This document shows, piece after piece, positions 36,086 to 39,787 of a DNA stretch of 39,787 bases. A program made the translations under genes and the position numbers. This DNA comes from Lachnospiraceae bacterium (GTDB lineage: Bacteria > Bacillota > Clostridia > Lachnospirales > Lachnospiraceae): contig JAFSZZ010000062.1 in NCBI GenBank assembly GCA_017458765.1, positions 1-39,787 on the forward strand, given 5' to 3'. The notes beneath the pieces are model-generated. The model made no database searches, had not been told where the DNA came from, and saw only the letters and a list, made by a program, of their open reading frames with translations. Each line of letters opens with the position of its first letter. Positions within the stretch are counted from its first letter, which is position 1.

Positions 36086-36664
36086 ATGCAGGATAAGAGC
36101 AGCCTCAGAAAAGAGCTTATAAGAAAACGCCTTATGATCCCGGATGATGTCCGAAAAGAGCTTGACCGGACAGTCTTTGATAAGATCGTATCAAGGGATG
36201 AATACATAAAGGCGGATACGATCTTTGTTTATGCTTCATACAACGGAGAGACGGATACCTACCGACTTATCGGGGATGCATTAAACAGATCAAAACGGGT
36301 TGCATGTCCGGTATGCTCTGAGTTAAACGGTGAGCCTCATCTTGAGTTTTATTATATTGAAAAGATCGATGAACTTACAGAAGGCTACAGGGGAATACCC
36401 GAACCTGACAGGAATAAGGCCCTGAAGGCAACTGAAAATGATACCGGGCAGGTGCTGATCATCGTACCCATGGTAGGATATGACAGAGAAGGCAACAGGC
36501 TCGGATACGGCAAAGGATATTATGACAGATTCTTAAGTTCATGCGATAATCTGTGTGCAATAGGGATCGCATATTCCATGCAGGAGTGCGAAAAACTGCC
36601 AGCTGACAGTCATGACATAAAACCGGATATGATAATCACCGATAAAAAAATATTCAGGTTTTAA
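36086..36664 (+). CDS. 5-formyltetrahydrofolate cyclo-ligase
   Basis: ATP-dependent conversion of 5-formyl-THF (a side product that inhibits folate enzymes) to 5,10-methenyl-THF, returning it to the one-carbon pool used by FolD and Fhs. 192 residues; the family signature is GNRLGYGKGYYDRFLSS near the C-terminus, with IFVYASYNGETDT in the middle. The ribosome site is weak (TAGGCAG), suggesting coupling to upstream translation. The B. subtilis member is YqgN. Confidence 0.93.
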   Translation: MQDKSSLRKELIRKRLMIPDDVRKELDRTVFDKIVSRDEYIKADTIFVYASYNGETDTYRLIGDALNRSKRVACPVCSELNGEPHLEFYYIEKIDELTEGYRGIPEPDRNKALKATENDTGQVLIIVPMVGYDREGNRLGYGKGYYDRFLSSCDNLCAIGIAYSMQECEKLPADSHDIKPDMIITDKKIFRF

Positions 36665-36677
36665 AACAGGAGATAAG

Positions 36678-38102
36678 ATGAACGATCTGAAGTTTGAGAT
36701 GGCACCGGAGACGGAGCCTGAACGTCAGTATTTTTTTATAGAACAGGGCGCCGTGCTGCGTAAGCAGAAGGAAGAGGAACTTAAGCATCCTCTTACATAT
36801 CATGTCACGACTTTCGGCTGTCAGATGAATGCCAAGGATTCGGAGAAGATGAAGGGCATTTTAAATGAGATGGGATTCATCAACTGTGATGATGAAAAAA
36901 GTGCGGATCTCGTACTTTTTAACACCTGTACCATTAGAGACAATGCGAATCAGAAGTTTTACGGGCATCTGGGCTCTCTAAATGACAAGAACCACAGGAA
37001 TAAGGACCGTATTACTGCAGTATGCGGATGTATGATGCAGGAAAAGGGATGTGTCGAGAAAATAAGGAACAGTTATAAATTCGTCAATATCATCTTCGGC
37101 ACACATAATATATATAAACTGGCCGAACTTGTATGCCTTAAGCTTGCCGGAGAAAATTTTGTATGTGATGTGTGGGATAAACCAAAGGATATAGTCGAGG
37201 ATATTCCCAGCATACGCAAATATCCTTTTAAGGCCGGAGTAAATATAATGTATGGCTGCAATAACTATTGTACATACTGCATAGTGCCATATGTAAGAGG
37301 AGCGGAAAGAAGCAGGGAGGCAAAGGAGATCCTCATGGAATGCGAGAAGCTTGCATCCGAAGGAGTGAAGGAAATTATGCTTCTTGGACAAAACGTAAAT
37401 TCCTACGGAAACGGTATAAAGGACAGTATAAGTTTCCCCGAACTTTTAAAGGAAGTCGAGAAGATAGAGGGTATAGAACGGATAAGGTTCATGACCTCAC
37501 ATCCAAAAGATCTTTCTGATGAACTGATCACGGTTATGAAGGGATCAAACAAAATATGCCGTCATATACATCTTCCGCTACAGTCGGGAAGTTCCAGGAT
37601 CCTTAAAGCCATGAACAGACGATATTCCAAGGAGCAGTATCTTGAACTTGCTCTTAAGATAAGAAAGGAGCTTCCGGATACCGCGATAACCACGGATATC
37701 ATCGTGGGATTCCCGGGAGAAACTCCTGAAGATGTTGATGAAACGATAGATGTTATCAAAAAAGTAAGGTTTGACGGTGCGTTCACATTTATATATTCAA
37801 AGAGAGCGGGAACTCCCGCAGCCTCAATGGAACAGGTCGATCCCGAACTTGTCAAAAAGGAATTCAACCGTGTACTCGAAGCGGTAAATAAAGAATCCAA
37901 AGAAATGGCCGCACTTAATACGGGGAAGACCGAAGATGTTCTTGTAGATGATATAAACGAACAGGATGAAAGGCTTCTTACCGGGCGGATGAGCAACAAT
38001 ATGACGGTACATTTCCCGGGAGAACGAAGTCTTATCGGAAAGATCGTAAATGTAAGGCTTGAAGAATGTAAAGGCTTTTATTATGTAGGAAGTATGGTTT
38101 GA
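36678..38102 (+). CDS. miaB: tRNA-2-methylthio-N6-dimethylallyladenosine synthase
   Basis: Radical-SAM methylthiotransferase modifying A37 of tRNAs that read codons starting with U. 474 residues. The N-terminal MTTase domain has [26 protein letters not shown] and [10 protein letters not shown], whose three cysteines hold one cluster. The radical SAM site is [10 protein letters not shown] (C194, C198, C201) followed by [12 protein letters not shown], and a TRAM domain closes the protein. [10 protein letters not shown] and VRGAERSR point to MiaB, not RimO or MtaB. ACAGGAGATAAG precedes the ATG. leuC begins 16 bases after its stop. Confidence 0.96.
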   Translation: MNDLKFEMAPETEPERQYFFIEQGAVLRKQKEEELKHPLTYHVTTFGCQMNAKDSEKMKGILNEMGFINCDDEKSADLVLFNTCTIRDNANQKFYGHLGSLNDKNHRNKDRITAVCGCMMQEKGCVEKIRNSYKFVNIIFGTHNIYKLAELVCLKLAGENFVCDVWDKPKDIVEDIPSIRKYPFKAGVNIMYGCNNYCTYCIVPYVRGAERSREAKEILMECEKLASEGVKEIMLLGQNVNSYGNGIKDSISFPELLKEVEKIEGIERIRFMTSHPKDLSDELITVMKGSNKICRHIHLPLQSGSSRILKAMNRRYSKEQYLELALKIRKELPDTAITTDIIVGFPGETPEDVDETIDVIKKVRFDGAFTFIYSKRAGTPAASMEQVDPELVKKEFNRVLEAVNKESKEMAALNTGKTEDVLVDDINEQDERLLTGRMSNNMTVHFPGERSLIGKIVNVRLEECKGFYYVGSMV

Positions 38103-38118
38103 GAAGGAGGAAGAAACA

Positions 38119-39381
38119 ATGAGTAAACCAATGACAATGACGCAGAAGATACTTGCTGCGCACGCAGGACTGCCATATGTAGAAGCGGGACAGCTTATCG
38201 AAGCGGATCTTGATCTTGTGCTGGGTAACGATATCACAACTCCGGTCGCTATAAGGGAAATGGAGAAGATGAAGGATAAGGAGGTTTTCGACAAGGATAA
38301 GATCGCTCTTGTCATGGATCATTTTATTCCGAACAAAGATATAAAGTCGGCAGAAAACTGCAAGTGTGTAAGGGATTTTGCCTGCTCTCATGAAATAACC
38401 AATTATTTTGATGTGGGACAGATGGGAATAGAACATGCACTTCTTCCCGAAAAAGGTCTTACAGTAGCCGGAGATGCGATAATAGGCGCCGATTCACATA
38501 CATGCACATACGGAGCTCTGGGCGCATTCTCAACCGGTGTCGGAAGTACGGATATGGCTGCCGGAATGGCTACGGGACGCGCATGGTTCAAAGTACCGTC
38601 AGCCATTAAATTCAATATTACCGGCAAACCGTCGGAGTGGGTGAGCGGTAAGGATGTCATACTTCACATAATAGGTATGATAGGAGTTGACGGAGCTCTG
38701 TACAGATCAATGGAGTTTACCGGTGACGGGATAAAGAATCTGTCTATGGACGACCGCTTCACCATTGCAAACATGGCGATAGAAGCGGGTGGAAAGAACG
38801 GTATATTCCCCGTTGACGAACTTACGATAGAATATATGAAGGAACATGGCAACCGTCCGTATAAAGTATATGAGGCAGATGCGGATGCCCAGTATGATGA
38901 GGAGTACACGATAGATCTGTCAGCACTTAAACCTACGGTGGCCTTCCCTCATCTTCCCGAAAACACAAAGACGATAGATGAGATAAAAGAGCCTGTCAGG
39001 ATCGATCAGGCAGTTATAGGTTCCTGTACTAACGGCCGCCTTGACGATCTTCGTATAGCAGCAAAAGTCCTTAAGGGCAAAAAGGTTAAGAAAGGAATAA
39101 GATGCATAGTCATACCTGCCACTCAGGAAATATATCTTAAGGCTATGGAAGAAGGTCTTTTAAAAATATTCATCGAAGCCGGAGCCGTCGTGTCAACACC
39201 TACCTGCGGACCGTGTCTGGGTGGTTATATGGGAATACTTGCAGCCGGTGAGAGATGTATTTCAACGACAAACAGAAATTTCGTCGGCAGGATGGGGCAT
39301 GTGGATTCGGAAGTCTATCTGGCATCACCCGCAGTTGCCGCCGCAAGTGCCATAGAAGGTTACATCTGCGCACCAAGATAA
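38119..39381 (+). CDS. leuC: 3-isopropylmalate dehydratase large subunit
   Basis: Aconitase-family [4Fe-4S] enzyme isomerising 2- to 3-isopropylmalate together with LeuD. 420 residues, the length of the archaeal/anaerobe type. [20 protein letters not shown] is clear, and the cluster cysteines are in [11 protein letters not shown] and [27 protein letters not shown] precedes the ATG. It is immediately downstream of miaB with no clear promoter or leader of its own. Homoaconitase is less likely given leuD next and leuB in the same window. Confidence 0.95.
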   Translation: MSKPMTMTQKILAAHAGLPYVEAGQLIEADLDLVLGNDITTPVAIREMEKMKDKEVFDKDKIALVMDHFIPNKDIKSAENCKCVRDFACSHEITNYFDVGQMGIEHALLPEKGLTVAGDAIIGADSHTCTYGALGAFSTGVGSTDMAAGMATGRAWFKVPSAIKFNITGKPSEWVSGKDVILHIIGMIGVDGALYRSMEFTGDGIKNLSMDDRFTIANMAIEAGGKNGIFPVDELTIEYMKEHGNRPYKVYEADADAQYDEEYTIDLSALKPTVAFPHLPENTKTIDEIKEPVRIDQAVIGSCTNGRLDDLRIAAKVLKGKKVKKGIRCIVIPATQEIYLKAMEEGLLKIFIEAGAVVSTPTCGPCLGGYMGILAAGERCISTTNRNFVGRMGHVDSEVYLASPAVAAASAIEGYICAPR

Positions 39382-39382
39382 G

Positions 39383-39399
39383 ACAGGCACCCTGTTTTT
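39383..39399 (+). terminator. weak hairpin plus T-run between leuC and leuD
   Basis: ACAGG (39383-39387), loop CAC, CCTGT (39391-39395), then TTTT. Five base pairs only, and leuC-leuD are normally translated in step, so at most this would tune leuD expression or be chance. Confidence 0.2.
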
Positions 39400-39454
39400 C
39401 GGGTTTGATAAATTGAAATTCAGTAAGTAATTGTTTGAATATAAGGAGAAGATA

Positions 39455-39787
39455 ATGAACGCACAAGGAACAGCATACAAATACGGAGACAATGTTGATA
39501 CTGATGTGATAATACCTGCAAGATATCTTGCGATACAGGACAAAAACGAGCTTGCCGAGCATTGCATGGAGGATATAGACAAGGACTTTGTAAAGAAGAT
39601 AAAAAAAGGTGATATCGTAGTTGCCGGTAAGAATTTCGGATGCGGATCGTCAAGAGAACATGCACCTTTGGTGATCAAGGTATCGGGCGTAAGCTGTGTG
39701 ATCGCGGAAACATTCGCAAGGATATTCTACAGAAATGCGATAAATATAGGACTGCCGATAATAGAATGCAAGGCAGCATCGGAAGGC
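39455..39787 (+). CDS. leuD: 3-isopropylmalate dehydratase small subunit, 3' end outside window
   Basis: Partner of LeuC. The ATG at 39455 has AAGGAGAAG at good distance, and the frame stays open to the window edge, giving 111 of the usual 160 or so residues. It begins [20 protein letters not shown]. It contains the small-subunit marks [19 protein letters not shown] and [18 protein letters not shown]. The gap from leuC is 73 bases. Confidence 0.95.
   Translation, partial: MNAQGTAYKYGDNVDTDVIIPARYLAIQDKNELAEHCMEDIDKDFVKKIKKGDIVVAGKNFGCGSSREHAPLVIKVSGVSCVIAETFARIFYRNAINIGLPIIECKAASEG

Noticed and set aside
38059..38087. TTGAAG and TATGTA with 17-base spacing inside the end of miaB as a leuC promoter
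   Set aside because: The -10 has three mismatches to consensus and the sequence is coding; too weak to report as a feature.
1..39787. Mobile element, prophage, CRISPR, toxin-antitoxin or secondary-metabolite system
   Set aside because: Read through on both strands without finding transposases, integrases, repeat-spacer arrays, phage genes or biosynthetic enzymes; gene content is core metabolism and housekeeping.

Overview
The window (39,787 bases, GC content judged by eye to be in the low-to-mid 40s percent) looks like chromosomal core sequence from an anaerobic member of the Clostridia, most likely Lachnospiraceae (Butyrivibrio/Roseburia-like). The reasons are the mix of clostridial-type proteins (NfnAB transhydrogenase, formate-THF ligase, short SerA, 420-residue LeuC, DUF896, COG2509 oxidoreductase), strong AGGAGG-type ribosome binding sites before most genes, and a codon style rich in ATA, CTT, AAG and AGG. 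I see 33 protein genes, 31 of them on the + strand; only aroC and one small unknown gene are on the - strand. I see no rRNA, tRNA, CRISPR, transposon, phage or plasmid genes, and no gene-free stretch reaches 300 bases.

Layout. 1-1396: C-terminal part of an M13 metallopeptidase. 1427-2524 (-): aroC, divergent from a VanY-type carboxypeptidase (2724-3650). 3693-5195: tgt and yajC. 5277-11267: leuB, ilvD, ilvB and an L,D-transpeptidase. 11353-13611: serC-serA, closed by a clear terminator. 13686-14972: folC, meeting tail-to-tail a small unknown - strand gene (14962-15222). 15362-18997: a DUF1015 protein and glgB. 19090-27010: uppP, ftsK/spoIIIE, fhs, folD and a membrane-anchored zinc-ribbon/TPR/CHB_HEX protein. 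27107-29432: nfnA-nfnB. 29508 to the end: a long tightly packed series of rlmH, phoH, ybeY, a MurJ/SpoVB-like flippase, a COG2509 FAD protein, proB, DUF896, 5-formyl-THF cyclo-ligase, miaB, leuC and the 5' part of leuD.

How the genes fit together. Four themes recur: amino-acid synthesis (aroC, leuBCD, ilvBD, serCA, proB), one-carbon/folate metabolism (fhs, folD, folC, cyclo-ligase, with serine synthesis feeding it), cell-envelope work (VanY-like and L,D-transpeptidase enzymes, UppP, the flippase, FtsK, YajC), and RNA/ribosome maturation (tgt, rlmH, ybeY, phoH, miaB). The leucine genes are split: leuB is near the left end and leuCD at the right end.

I found no convincing new multi-gene system. 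The items most worth a second look are the small unknown gene facing folC, the zinc-ribbon/CHB_HEX membrane protein, overlapping divergent promoters between aroC and the carboxypeptidase gene, a possible short leader ORF before ilvD, and a substitution at the expected catalytic Glu position in SerA. All functions are assigned by reading motifs and lengths; no database search was run.
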